This document shows, in pieces, positions 1 through 6,708 of a DNA stretch of 18,082 bases. Origin of the DNA: Anaerolineales bacterium UBA6668 (GTDB lineage: Bacteria > Chloroflexota > Anaerolineae > Anaerolineales > UBA6668); assembly GCA_002455215.1 (NCBI GenBank), contig DKKK01000185.1, forward strand, positions 18,625 to 36,706, read 5' to 3'. The notes under the pieces are model-generated. The model was not told where the DNA came from and searched no databases. It worked only from the letters and a program-made list of their open reading frames with translations. Position numbers and translations under genes: made by a program. Numbering within the stretch: position 1 is the stretch's first letter; each line of letters starts with the position of its first letter.

Positions 1-97
1 GGAGCGCATTTTGCAAAGCGCTAACAATGGCACAAGCGGCAATGGCAACTATCAACAAAATGCCGGTAACAAGTGCGGTTTGGGCAAAGCGGGACAT
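1..97 (-). CDS. N-terminus of a membrane or secreted protein, cut by the window edge
   Basis: An ATG at 97 on the minus strand opens a frame with no stop through base 1 (32 codons). The peptide begins MSRFAQTALVTGILLIVAIA and continues with ACAIVSALQNAL: a short polar start, then about 20 hydrophobic residues. It reads as an uncleaved membrane anchor or a signal peptide. A cysteine follows Ala-Ala but the surrounding residues are not a good lipobox. The start lies 35 nt downstream of the elp3 stop in the same direction, so the two could be co-transcribed. No clear Shine-Dalgarno sequence is visible. Too little is present to name a family. Confidence 0.5.
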   Translation of the reverse strand, partial: MSRFAQTALVTGILLIVAIAACAIVSALQNAL

Positions 98-132
98 GGG
101 CAGATAAAAAAGCGAGTTGCAAATCAAACGGG

Positions 133-1749
133 TTAGAGTGGCTTGAGCATGTAGGTTCCTACCAATTGGTAGCCATGACGCGCATAGTAAGAGCGAGTGC
201 CAACAGAAGCGATAACGGCTAGGCGGGGATAGCCATGCTGGCGGGCGGTTTCTTCGGCTTGGGCGAGCAAGGTTTGTCCCAAGCCGCGGTGTTGGGCACG
301 TCCTTCGCGCGTGTCGCCTAGCGCCAGTGCTTGTCCATATACGTGTAATTCTCGCACCAATGCCGCACCGCTCAGCTCGGTTATGCCGGTTTGTGGGGCG
401 TGGGCACTAGGCAAGGACAGACGAATATACCCAGCCATTTTGCCATCGGTGGTGTTGTAGCTAATGTAGTGTTCTTCGCTGGTTAGGGTAACATACACCC
501 CATCATCTAAGAACAGTTCACCACTCACTGCTTCGCCACGCACTTCCCGGCAACGAATACACTGGCACTGCATTTGATGCGCTTGCAGATAACGCTGGAC
601 TTCTTGGCGCAAATTACTCAAGGTGCTACCCGAAACAATGTTGCCCGCCGGAATATCCCGATACACGCGGTTGATACGGCAATATTTGGGTACTAATGTT
701 TTACAATGCGCCACCAACGAGACTAAGGTCGGGTCGTCATACGGTTGATATTCACCCCGTTGCCAATACTCATAAAGTTCGGCATTTGCCAATAAACTGC
801 ACGGGTAAATTTTGATTTCATCGGGGCACAGTCCGGGCTCCCACAGGCGGGCAAAATCTTGCAAGTCGCTCTGCGGGGTTGCTCCGTGTAGGTTGGGCAT
901 CCAATGCAAAACCAACTTAAACCCTGCCGTGCGAAGCAAGCCCATAGCCCGCACCGTTTCTGCCACCGTGTGACCGCGTTTGTTCATCTCCAAAATATGG
1001 TCATTTAGAGATTGCGCACCCATTTGCACTTTAGTCACGCCCAAATATCGTAACCACTGCAATTCTTTGGGTGTCACATGGTCGGGACGAGTTTCAATCA
1101 CCAGCCCCACATTCCGATGCCGCGCCGTTTCATTCCATTGTTGTGCTTGCGCCAAGGTTTCCGCTGGCGGGCGCTCTACATTCATCGCATCCAGACAGCG
1201 TTTGATAAACCACTCTTGATAGTCCTTGCGATAGCTACTCCAAGTTCCGCCCAAAATGAGCAGTTCAATTTTGTCGGTAGCGTGTCCATTGCTAGCAAAA
1301 GTTTCGATGCGCGAGCGTGTTTGGGCATACGGGTCAAAATTGTGCTGTTCGGCACGCATTGCCCCCGGCTCATCCGGCAAATAGCTCTTGGGCATACGCA
1401 CATCTGTCGGGCAAAAAATGCACTTGCCCGGGCAAGGATATGGCTTGGTCAGCACGGTGACAGGTGCAACCCCGCTGATGGTGCGGACAGGCTTCATGCG
1501 CAGGCGGGCTTCTAGCTGAGAATCCGCTTGCACACGTCCCTGCGCCACCAAATGCTGATAAGTGCGCATGAGCAGATTTTTGCTAAAAATCGCATTGCCA
1601 TCGCGTGGGTATTTTTTTAAAATGGCACGTAAGGCTTCAATATCAAAATCTTCGAGCGCTTGAATCTCGGCAAGAATATTGAAAACTTGGTCGGCATAAG
1701 GCGCAACATCTTGGATGGTACGCCCGCTGGTGGGTGGGGTCGGAATCAT
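133..1749 (-). CDS. elp3: Elp3-family radical SAM / GNAT tRNA U34-modifying enzyme
   Basis: 538 residues, the usual full length of Elp3. Elp3 proteins use radical SAM chemistry and acetyl-CoA to build the carboxymethyl-type modification on wobble uridine 34 of tRNAs in the cytoplasm. Visible here: the radical SAM cluster motif CPGKCIFC (C106, C110, C113; the CxxxCxxC spacing typical of Elp3), a cysteine knot CQCIRC at C395/C397/C400 that links the two domains in this family, and a C-terminal GNAT domain with acetyl-CoA loop QHRGLG from residue 486. The C-terminus RHGYQLVGTYMLKPL also matches the family. No other Elongator subunits are nearby, as expected in bacteria, where Elp3 acts alone (a Dehalococcoides enzyme is a known example). 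The ATG at 1749 keeps the complete N-terminal tRNA-binding region. The identification is firm; the exact tRNA product is inferred. Confidence 0.95.
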   Translation of the reverse strand: MIPTPPTSGRTIQDVAPYADQVFNILAEIQALEDFDIEALRAILKKYPRDGNAIFSKNLLMRTYQHLVAQGRVQADSQLEARLRMKPVRTISGVAPVTVLTKPYPCPGKCIFCPTDVRMPKSYLPDEPGAMRAEQHNFDPYAQTRSRIETFASNGHATDKIELLILGGTWSSYRKDYQEWFIKRCLDAMNVERPPAETLAQAQQWNETARHRNVGLVIETRPDHVTPKELQWLRYLGVTKVQMGAQSLNDHILEMNKRGHTVAETVRAMGLLRTAGFKLVLHWMPNLHGATPQSDLQDFARLWEPGLCPDEIKIYPCSLLANAELYEYWQRGEYQPYDDPTLVSLVAHCKTLVPKYCRINRVYRDIPAGNIVSGSTLSNLRQEVQRYLQAHQMQCQCIRCREVRGEAVSGELFLDDGVYVTLTSEEHYISYNTTDGKMAGYIRLSLPSAHAPQTGITELSGAALVRELHVYGQALALGDTREGRAQHRGLGQTLLAQAEETARQHGYPRLAVIASVGTRSYYARHGYQLVGTYMLKPL

Positions 1750-1772
1750 GGAAAGGTTGGGTCAAGAAGCGC

Positions 1773-1778
1773 AGTATA
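1773..1778 (-). promoter_or_regulatory. Candidate -10 element of elp3
   Basis: On the minus strand TATACT lies 24 nt upstream of the elp3 ATG. No convincing -35 hexamer stands 16-18 nt further upstream, so this rests on the -10 match and position only. Confidence 0.3.
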
Positions 1779-1842
1779 GTCAACTATGTTCGACACGAAT
1801 GGGAACTGCGCTTTTTCTCTTAAGCAAAAAACGCAAATCGAG

Positions 1843-1862
1843 CTTCGGCAGGGGTGCCGAAG
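1843..1862. other. Perfect 8-bp hairpin in the elp3 upstream region
   Basis: CTTCGGCA (1843-1850), a 4-nt loop and TGCCGAAG (1855-1862) form a perfect GC-rich stem. On the minus strand a T6 run follows about 11 nt later, so it is not a canonical terminator. It lies between a doubtful minus-strand ORF (1910-2101) and elp3, and could end transcription from the right or act as a leader structure. Apart from this, the doubtful ORF and the terminator at 2123-2158, I see nothing in the 1750-2179 gap. Confidence 0.4.
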
Positions 1863-1909
1863 ATAACCCGTGTCAAATATACTAGTTAATTGTATCATGT
1901 TCAGGAAAA

Positions 1910-2101
1910 TTACTGATGATGGGCATTCGGCAGGGGGTGCGGTTCAGTTTTTCGGAGAATTTGAAGATGCGAATCGATATCTACCAAACGGGTTTCGCTT
2001 TGTTTTGTGCGTTGTAAATTGGCTTGTGTGATTACACTGTCTGTCATTTCGGGCGTCACGAACTGCCCTGTAGCGAGAAATCTGACCCGTGCCGGGTACA
2101 C
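1910..2101 (-). CDS. Doubtful small ORF, 63 codons
   Basis: Starts at a GTG just downstream of the cassette terminator at 2123-2158 and encodes MYPARVRFLATGQFVTPEMT followed by a polar, charged tail ending NAHHQ. No signal peptide, membrane segment or recognised family is visible. No Shine-Dalgarno sequence precedes the GTG. Points in favour: an uninterrupted frame in a gap without other coding, and a hairpin (1843-1862) downstream on the same strand. Points against: short length, GTG start, no RBS. It may be the remnant of a larger gene or chance. Confidence 0.2.
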   Translation of the reverse strand: MYPARVRFLATGQFVTPEMTDSVITQANLQRTKQSETRLVDIDSHLQILRKTEPHPLPNAHHQ

Positions 2102-2122
2102 AAAAGGCTGGGACTGTCAAAA

Positions 2123-2158
2123 AAAAGCCGTGCTGTAACCAATTACAGCACGGCTTTT
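2123..2158 (-). terminator. Rho-independent terminator of the redox cassette
   Basis: AAAAGCCGTGCTGTAA (2123-2138), loop CCAA, TTACAGCACGGCTTTT (2143-2158): a perfect 16-bp stem. Read on the minus strand it is followed by eight T residues (complement of A 2119-2126), 21 nt after the cytochrome c stop codon. This is a textbook intrinsic terminator; on the plus strand the T run is only four, so minus-strand use is favoured. Confidence 0.92.
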
Positions 2159-2179
2159 AAAATCCACAGGTCATATCAG

Positions 2180-2635
2180 CTATTGAGAAGGTTGGGCTTC
2201 GCCAAGTGTGTGGAGATAACGAAGCACATCCCAACGGTCTTGTTCACTGAGCGTTTTCCAAGCTGGCATGGCTGTGCCAAACGGCGTGCCCCCTTCACTG
2301 ACACGCCAAAACAAGTACTCATCCCCCATTAGTTTCACGCTGTTGGCAATGGGGGCTGGGGGCGGCATCAGCGCCAACCCAGCCGGTCCATCTCCCAACC
2401 CCTTTTCACCGTGACAGCTAGCACAATGGGTGGCATACAAAATGGCGCCGTGTTCGGCAGAGCTGGTGGCTGGCATGGTTTTGCCTTTGTACTCTGCTGG
2501 CACTTCAGCCAATTGTTGCGGGCTAAATTGCGTGGTGGGTGTCGCAACGGATTGAGCATTGCACCCCACTAATCCAGCGCCGAGCCAAACAAACATGCAC
2601 CAGAGTATGAGTTGAATGAGCGTTCGATTTTTCAT
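2180..2635 (-). CDS. Class I cytochrome c lipoprotein
   Basis: 151 residues. The N-terminus has a positively charged start, a hydrophobic stretch and the lipobox LVGC with the lipidated cysteine at C25, so the mature protein should be anchored on the outer face of the cytoplasmic membrane. A Ser/Thr/Gln-rich linker leads to one cytochrome c domain: heme attachment CASCH (C71, C74, H75 as proximal ligand) and the likely axial methionine M123 in GTAMPAW, followed by the C-terminal helix typical of class I cytochromes. It is the last gene of the cassette; only one base separates its ATG from the stop of the upstream membrane protein, implying translational coupling. Likely role: electron donor or acceptor for that membrane protein. 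The family is clear; the partner is inferred from the gene order. Confidence 0.92.
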   Translation of the reverse strand: MKNRTLIQLILWCMFVWLGAGLVGCNAQSVATPTTQFSPQQLAEVPAEYKGKTMPATSSAEHGAILYATHCASCHGEKGLGDGPAGLALMPPPAPIANSVKLMGDEYLFWRVSEGGTPFGTAMPAWKTLSEQDRWDVLRYLHTLGEAQPSQ

Positions 2636-2636
2636 T

Positions 2637-3830
2637 CTAACCCCTATCTGCTACCTGTACGCCCAACCGCAAACTCTTTGTCAAAACGGCTAGTAACTCT
2701 TGCATTGGTTGGATGAATGCCAACCCGTAAAAAGCAAAACCAATACCGTACAAAGCCCCACCGAGCGGCAGGTAAATGCTTACCCATATCAGCAAACCAC
2801 CCACAGTTAGCAAGCCTAAACTCCACCAACTCCCCCCCAAACGCGGGTTTTTCTCATGTAAGAGAAAGCGGTTCGCCAGATATGGCATGAGTGGTATTGC
2901 AAATTGGAATATCCAACCATAGACCAGTGGTTGTGGAGCAGTGGATTCGACTGGACCACTTTGCAAAATATGCAACACAATGAATGGCGCGACTAAAACC
3001 GGCAGAAGAATCCACAAATACGAAGCAAACAAGTGCCAGCCACCGGGTTGCTGAAAATACCCGCCAGCCTTTAGGGCTTGCCCCATCAGTACCAACAGTC
3101 CTACTGTTGCGCCCAAGTGCAAGACCAGCCCAATCACGGTGGGTACCAGGCTGATATCTGCAGGCAACCACGGACCCAACACGATGCCCAATGCCCCTAA
3201 TGTCATGCTCCAAAAAATGATACGCAATGCCTGTACCGAAGCAAGCGGTTTTCCAGTGAGCATTGGCAAAATGTCAATCACCAGCCCGGCAAATACCAGT
3301 GACATAAAACCCCAAGAGTTGGCGTGAATATGAACTTCGAGCGGGACACGGATATGCAAAACTGCACCCCAATTAAGCCAGATTCCAGTACCCACAATAA
3401 TCCCCAACAGCAGATAAGTCACACCTGTCAGGTAAAACCAACCACTGATAGGCAAACGCTCACTGCGTAAGTTCCACAACTGCATCAGCAAAAGACCCGT
3501 TGCAACAAATACAGCCAGCCCACCAAACAAAATCAACGCCTGATTTACCCCCATAAAACCGGCAATCAAGGTGATAAAACCCGTATTGAGCCATAACCAC
3601 ACCCACCAATTCATGGCTGGGCGAGGTTTGTGGCTCAGGTTGGCGACCAAGATGGGAAGAACACCAAACAGCATCTGTGAGACAAAGCCCAGAGTGAGAA
3701 AGTGAACACGTATCCAGCGCAAGGCAGGAAATGCCGCTAGTAGGTTAAAACTCACCAAAGAAGCATCCGCCGCGGCAAAAAGCGCTGTAAACAAATACAA
3801 CAAAGCAGAGAAAAGATAAGGCAAAAACAT
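2637..3830 (-). CDS. 12-TM NnrS / heme-copper oxidase subunit I-like membrane protein
   Basis: 397 residues, almost entirely hydrophobic helices; I count about twelve membrane segments. Histidines sit in or at the ends of helices as in heme/copper-binding integral proteins: H43 in VHFLTLGF, H168 and H170 in EVHIHANSWGF, and others in LHLGA, WHLF and VLHIL. The HxHANxWGF pattern and the size resemble NnrS (heme- and copper-containing protein linked to nitric oxide) and the CcoN/NorB-like subunit I fold, but the sequence is too divergent to choose by eye. The ATG shares one base with the cupin stop (TAATG) and the stop is one base from the cytochrome c ATG, so the three genes form one translationally coupled unit. 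A role in respiration or NO handling is inferred from family resemblance and context. Confidence 0.7.
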   Translation of the reverse strand: MFLPYLFSALLYLFTALFAAADASLVSFNLLAAFPALRWIRVHFLTLGFVSQMLFGVLPILVANLSHKPRPAMNWWVWLWLNTGFITLIAGFMGVNQALILFGGLAVFVATGLLLMQLWNLRSERLPISGWFYLTGVTYLLLGIIVGTGIWLNWGAVLHIRVPLEVHIHANSWGFMSLVFAGLVIDILPMLTGKPLASVQALRIIFWSMTLGALGIVLGPWLPADISLVPTVIGLVLHLGATVGLLVLMGQALKAGGYFQQPGGWHLFASYLWILLPVLVAPFIVLHILQSGPVESTAPQPLVYGWIFQFAIPLMPYLANRFLLHEKNPRLGGSWWSLGLLTVGGLLIWVSIYLPLGGALYGIGFAFYGLAFIQPMQELLAVLTKSLRLGVQVADRG

Positions 3831-4141
3831 TATGCACCCCCTTTGGTTCCAAGAAAGGTGATGTTCGTTTTGGCTGTGATACCCCGTTTCGCCCCATTCG
3901 AAACCACTACCGTCACTCCGGGTTGAACCTGATAGACGTCTTCATCAATGAATAGGATGCCTTCTCCTGATAAGAAGTGATAACAAGCCGGACCATCTGC
4001 ATGAAGGGGCAATTGTTGACCCGCCAATAAACCGACCACGACCACCTTGAAATTAGGTGTGTTGAATAGCATTTGCGGGCGTGCTCCTTCTTCCGAAAAA
4101 ACCGCGAGCGCTTGGGTGTCTAAAGTGTAGTTGTTTGGCAT
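3830..4141 (-). CDS. Small cupin-fold protein
   Basis: 103 residues with a single-domain cupin pattern: beta-strand rich, LPLHADGPACYHFLSGEG in the place of cupin motif 1, and VYQVQPGVTVVVSNGAKRGI in the place of motif 2. The classical HxH(x)3-4E metal set is incomplete (H47 is followed by a later His rather than HxH), so metal binding is uncertain. No signal peptide: cytoplasmic. A good Shine-Dalgarno (AGGAG, 7 nt before the ATG) precedes it. It is the first gene of the tight three-gene unit and lies 110 nt downstream of the Crp/Fnr regulator. Possible roles are a small-molecule sensor or a metal/heme accessory factor. I recognise the fold, not a specific function. Confidence 0.75.
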   Translation of the reverse strand: MPNNYTLDTQALAVFSEEGARPQMLFNTPNFKVVVVGLLAGQQLPLHADGPACYHFLSGEGILFIDEDVYQVQPGVTVVVSNGAKRGITAKTNITFLGTKGGA

Positions 4142-4170
4142 AGAAAACTCCTGAATAATTTGGAAAATTT

Positions 4171-4191
4171 AGTTATGCCCAAACTATAACT
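4171..4191. promoter_or_regulatory. Candidate operator upstream of the cupin gene
   Basis: An inverted repeat AGTTAT-N9-ATAACT sits 30-50 nt upstream of the cupin ATG, overlapping a TATAGT that could serve as a -10 on the minus strand. Spacing is wider than a standard FNR (TTGAT-N4-ATCAA) or CRP site, so binding by the neighbouring regulator is only a possibility. Confidence 0.3.
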
Positions 4192-4251
4192 TTTTTCAGT
4201 GGGTCTTTCCCCGACTTTTGTCGTGTTTTTCTTAGGGATTTTGGCTGATTG

Positions 4252-4923
4252 TCAGAGCAAGCGCTTTTTTAGCCCTTCCCAATCCTTGATGCGAATCTTC
4301 TGGCGGTCTATCTCTATCAAACCCGCTTTGCTCAATTCACGCACCACTCGACTGAGTACATCCGGCACTGTGCCCAAGCGTGGCGCAAGTTCGGTCAGGT
4401 TATTCCAACGCCGCCGTTCAATACTATACCCTTGCGATTGTGCCAGCATCAGTTCAATAAATCGCACTGTCACCGATTTTAGGGTCATATCTGAAACTAA
4501 ATCGGCAAGCGTAATGACACGCTCTGCCATGCGTTCGATAATCCGCATAGCAAAGTGCGGTTGCGCGGTAATGATACTTTCGAGTGCCGAGCGGGGAATT
4601 AGCCAAATGCCAGACTCTTCCAAAGCTACCACAGTTGCAGGGTTCGGCTTTTGAGCAAACACGCCTACTTCATTAAAGAAATCGCCCGGTTGTACAAATT
4701 TCAACACCTGCTCACGCCCATCATTGGATGATTTGAGCGCTTTTAGTGAGCCGTACAACAGGTAAAACAAATGAGATTCTTCTTCGCCTTCCCAAAATAC
4801 CACTGCATTGGGGACAAAAACCTGCCATTTTGCTTGACTGGCTAGCTGTGCGAGTGATTCTTCGTCCAGTTGGTTAAAGAACTCAGACGATTTTAAGCGT
4901 TTGGCAAGTAGTTCCGGTTGCAT
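4252..4923 (-). CDS. Crp/Fnr-family transcriptional regulator
   Basis: 223 residues, the normal size of the family. Residues about 15-120 form the cyclic-nucleotide-binding-like beta roll (YLLYGSLKAL, FVQPGDFFNEVGVF), then a dimerisation helix (about 125-160), then a winged helix-turn-helix at about 174-203 (NLTELAPRLGTVPDVLSRVV) with the recognition helix typical of the FNR/DNR branch. There is no cysteine anywhere, so it cannot be a 4Fe-4S oxygen sensor like E. coli FNR. Remaining options are heme-based NO sensing as in DNR, cyclic nucleotide binding, or another ligand. It lies directly upstream of the cupin / NnrS-like / cytochrome c unit in the same direction and probably controls it (inference). 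No clear terminator separates it from the cupin gene. Confidence 0.92.
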   Translation of the reverse strand: MQPELLAKRLKSSEFFNQLDEESLAQLASQAKWQVFVPNAVVFWEGEEESHLFYLLYGSLKALKSSNDGREQVLKFVQPGDFFNEVGVFAQKPNPATVVALEESGIWLIPRSALESIITAQPHFAMRIIERMAERVITLADLVSDMTLKSVTVRFIELMLAQSQGYSIERRRWNNLTELAPRLGTVPDVLSRVVRELSKAGLIEIDRQKIRIKDWEGLKKRLL

Positions 4924-4999
4924 AGTTTAAGCAATCTTCCGTCAAGAATTCCACAATTGCATCATTGTATCATGTTTAGCCAAAACTCTTGCACGGACA

Positions 5000-5008
5000 T
5001 GGTATAAT
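5000..5008 (+). promoter_or_regulatory. Extended -10 promoter of efp
   Basis: TGGTATAAT, a perfect extended -10 (TGnTATAAT), 58 nt upstream of the efp ATG. The -35 region at 17-bp spacing is poor, as is common with extended -10 promoters. Predicted start of transcription is near 5015. Confidence 0.65.
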
Positions 5009-5066
5009 CGGGAAGAATTTTAAATTTTTCAAAACGATTAGCTTTTACTTAAAGGAAGTACTTAAC

Positions 5067-5624
5067 ATGATTGATGTCAATCAACTCCGAAAGGGCGTAA
5101 TTTACGAATGGGATAATGCATTGTGGAAAGTGATAGATTTCTGGCACATCAAGATGGGGCGCGGCAAGGCAGTGATTCGCACCAAAGCGCGAAACTTGCG
5201 TACCGGCTCAACAGTTGAGCACACCTTTGACTCGGGTGACCGCGTACAAAATGCAACGCTGGAAACCGTGCAAGTGCAGTACCTGTACACAGAAGGCGAC
5301 CTGTGCTACTTCATGAATCTTGAAACCTACGACCAACCGGTTATCAACAAATCGGTATTGGGCGAACAATGGTGGTATCTAAAAGACGGCACAACGGTAA
5401 AAATCGTGCAATACGGTGAAGAACCACTCGATATTGAACTTCCTGTCACGGTAGATTTGCTGGTTACCGAAGCCGGCGTTGCTGTGCGCGGTGATACCAG
5501 TGGCAATGTGCAGAAACTAGCGAGAACAGAAACTGGTTTAGAAGTTTCTGTTCCGGCTTTTGTCAACACAGGCGATACTATTCGTGTAGATACTCGGGAT
5601 GGTTCATACGTCACCCGCGTCTAG
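5067..5624 (+). CDS. efp: Translation elongation factor P
   Basis: 185 residues, the standard EF-P length, starting MIDVNQLRKGVIYEWDN. EF-P binds ribosomes stalled at polyproline stretches and promotes peptide bond formation. The three beta-barrel domains are intact and the end (DTIRVDTRDGSYVTRV) is the conserved C-terminus. The frame is open further upstream, but the ATG at 5067 is chosen because AAAGGAAG lies 8 nt before it and because it matches the family N-terminus. The loop tip that is Lys34 in E. coli is Arg32 here (HIKMGRGKA), as in Thermus-type proteins and in Arg-type EF-Ps such as Pseudomonas. Lysine-type modification by EpmA is therefore not expected. Single-gene transcription unit with its own promoter and terminator. 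Confidence 0.96.
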   Translation: MIDVNQLRKGVIYEWDNALWKVIDFWHIKMGRGKAVIRTKARNLRTGSTVEHTFDSGDRVQNATLETVQVQYLYTEGDLCYFMNLETYDQPVINKSVLGEQWWYLKDGTTVKIVQYGEEPLDIELPVTVDLLVTEAGVAVRGDTSGNVQKLARTETGLEVSVPAFVNTGDTIRVDTRDGSYVTRV

Positions 5625-5650
5625 TGTGCTGATATTAAAGAAACGCAAAT

Positions 5651-5680
5651 AGAAAGGCATGGCAACATGCTTTTCTGTTT
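5651..5680 (+). terminator. Terminator of efp
   Basis: AGAAAGGCATG (5651-5661), loop GCAA, CATGCTTTTCT (5666-5676): an 11-bp stem with one G-U pair, closed by a stable GNRA-type loop and followed by GTTTT. It lies 27 nt after the efp stop. Confidence 0.75.
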
Positions 5681-5756
5681 TAACTACTTAAGCCCGATTT
5701 TCTTAGCAAATACTTAGGTAACACCCACCAGCCAACACAAAACCTTCATAATTGCG

Positions 5757-5765
5757 TGATATAGT
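5757..5765 (+). promoter_or_regulatory. Extended -10 promoter of the YceI lipoprotein gene
   Basis: TGATATAGT fits the extended -10 pattern TGnTATAAT with one mismatch, 40 nt upstream of the ATG at 5806. No good -35 is visible. Confidence 0.45.
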
Positions 5766-5805
5766 TTGCCCATCAAAAATCACACCCTTTCAGGAGAAGA
5801 ATCCT

Positions 5806-6573
5806 ATGAACAAGTTTCGAATGACTTACCTTTTATCCATCCCAATAATCAGCGTGTTTTTGGCAGGCTGTTTTGCCATACAACAACCAGAAGCCATCAG
5901 CAACACGCTAGTTGCCCCCACTGTGGCTGTAGCCACCACCGAGATAGCTACGGAAGCCCCTGCCAACCCAGTAGAAACAACCCCCGTTGGAGAAACTACC
6001 ACCGCACCTGATGCGCCAGCAGAAAATCCTTCGAGCGGAGCAGGAACTTTTGCAATTGATGGCGCTCGCTCCGAAGTACGTTTTTCCATCAATGAGCAGT
6101 TGATGGGTTCGCCCAAAACAGTGCTGGGAGTCAACAATGCTGTTGCCGGGCAAGTGGTGGTGGATTATGCCAACCCAAGCAGTACGCAAATTGGTGAAAT
6201 TTTGGTAAACTCGCGCGGCTTCACCACAGACAATAACTTCCGTAACAATGCCATTGCCAACAAAATTCTACTCTCCAATGCGTTTGAAACCATCTCATTT
6301 AAGCCCACAAGTATCAATGGTTTGCCCGCATCGCTAGAAGTAGGGCAATCTTACGCGGTGCAAGTCACTGGCGACCTGACCATTATTGGCACGACCCTGC
6401 CGGTAACATTTGATGTAACGCTCACAGTCAATTCAGAGCGTGAGTTGCAAGGTAGCGCCAGCAGTTCAATTGAATATCCTGACTTCAAAATTGAAATACC
6501 CTTCTCCCCGTCAGTTGATTCGGTAGAAACAACGGTTAAGCTAGAATTAGATTTTGTTGCAGTCAAGCAATAA
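5806..6573 (+). CDS. YceI-domain lipoprotein
   Basis: 255 residues from the ATG at 5806, chosen because AGGAGAAG stands 6 nt upstream and the protein then begins with a proper lipoprotein signal: MNKFRMTYLL, a hydrophobic core, and lipobox LAGC with C22. Residues about 30-80 form a Thr/Ala/Pro/Glu-rich linker typical of surface lipoproteins. The rest is a YceI domain, opening TFAIDGARSEVRFSINEQLM and including VTGDLTIIGTTLPVTFDVTL. YceI proteins form a lipocalin-like barrel that binds isoprenoid or other lipophilic molecules; the ligand here is unknown. The usual stress-induced small YceI lacks the lipid anchor and long linker. It is a monocistronic unit between efp and hyuB, with its own promoter and terminator. 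Confidence 0.9.
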   Translation: MNKFRMTYLLSIPIISVFLAGCFAIQQPEAISNTLVAPTVAVATTEIATEAPANPVETTPVGETTTAPDAPAENPSSGAGTFAIDGARSEVRFSINEQLMGSPKTVLGVNNAVAGQVVVDYANPSSTQIGEILVNSRGFTTDNNFRNNAIANKILLSNAFETISFKPTSINGLPASLEVGQSYAVQVTGDLTIIGTTLPVTFDVTLTVNSERELQGSASSSIEYPDFKIEIPFSPSVDSVETTVKLELDFVAVKQ

Positions 6574-6590
6574 ATTTCCCGCACCTTGCC

Positions 6591-6642
6591 AAACGCCTTT
6601 TCTCGCCTGCCTGTCGGCGTGGTATTGAGAAAAGGCGTTTTT
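6591..6642 (+). terminator. Terminator after the YceI lipoprotein gene
   Basis: AAACGCCTTTTCTC (6591-6604) pairs perfectly with GAGAAAAGGCGTTT (6627-6640), ending in a T5 run. The 22-nt loop can itself form a small CGCC/GGCG stem. It starts 17 nt after the stop codon. Confidence 0.85.
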
Positions 6643-6644
6643 GC

Positions 6645-6673
6645 TTGTAGGGATAGACATTCGACTCTATAAT
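6645..6673 (+). promoter_or_regulatory. Candidate promoter of the hydantoinase B-like gene
   Basis: TATAAT at 6668-6673 with TTGTAG at 6645-6650 (17-bp spacer; -35 matches consensus at its first three bases). Predicted start of transcription near 6680 gives a leader of about 29 nt without a Shine-Dalgarno sequence before the ATG at 6709. Confidence 0.55.
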
Positions 6674-6708
6674 TTTATACGCGGTAAGTTAATCAGCCGC
6701 CTATTGCC

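Noticed and set aside
980..1515. Plus-strand open frames within elp3
   Set aside because: They are opposite-strand shadows of a well-supported gene, with no RBS or recognisable domain.
2180..4141. Canonical cbb3 or NO reductase operon
   Set aside because: No subunit II/III, no second cytochrome c subunit, and the 397-residue protein lacks an unambiguous full set of oxidase ligands that I can assign by eye.
1889..4976. ATTGTATCATGTT found at both 1889-1901 and 4964-4976, as a possible shared regulatory site
   Set aside because: A 13-bp exact match between two places is expected about twice by chance in a window this size, and the two sites have no common context.
4989..5066. N-terminal extension of EF-P
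   Set aside because: It starts before the extended -10 promoter; the ATG at 5067 has the RBS and gives the standard EF-P length.
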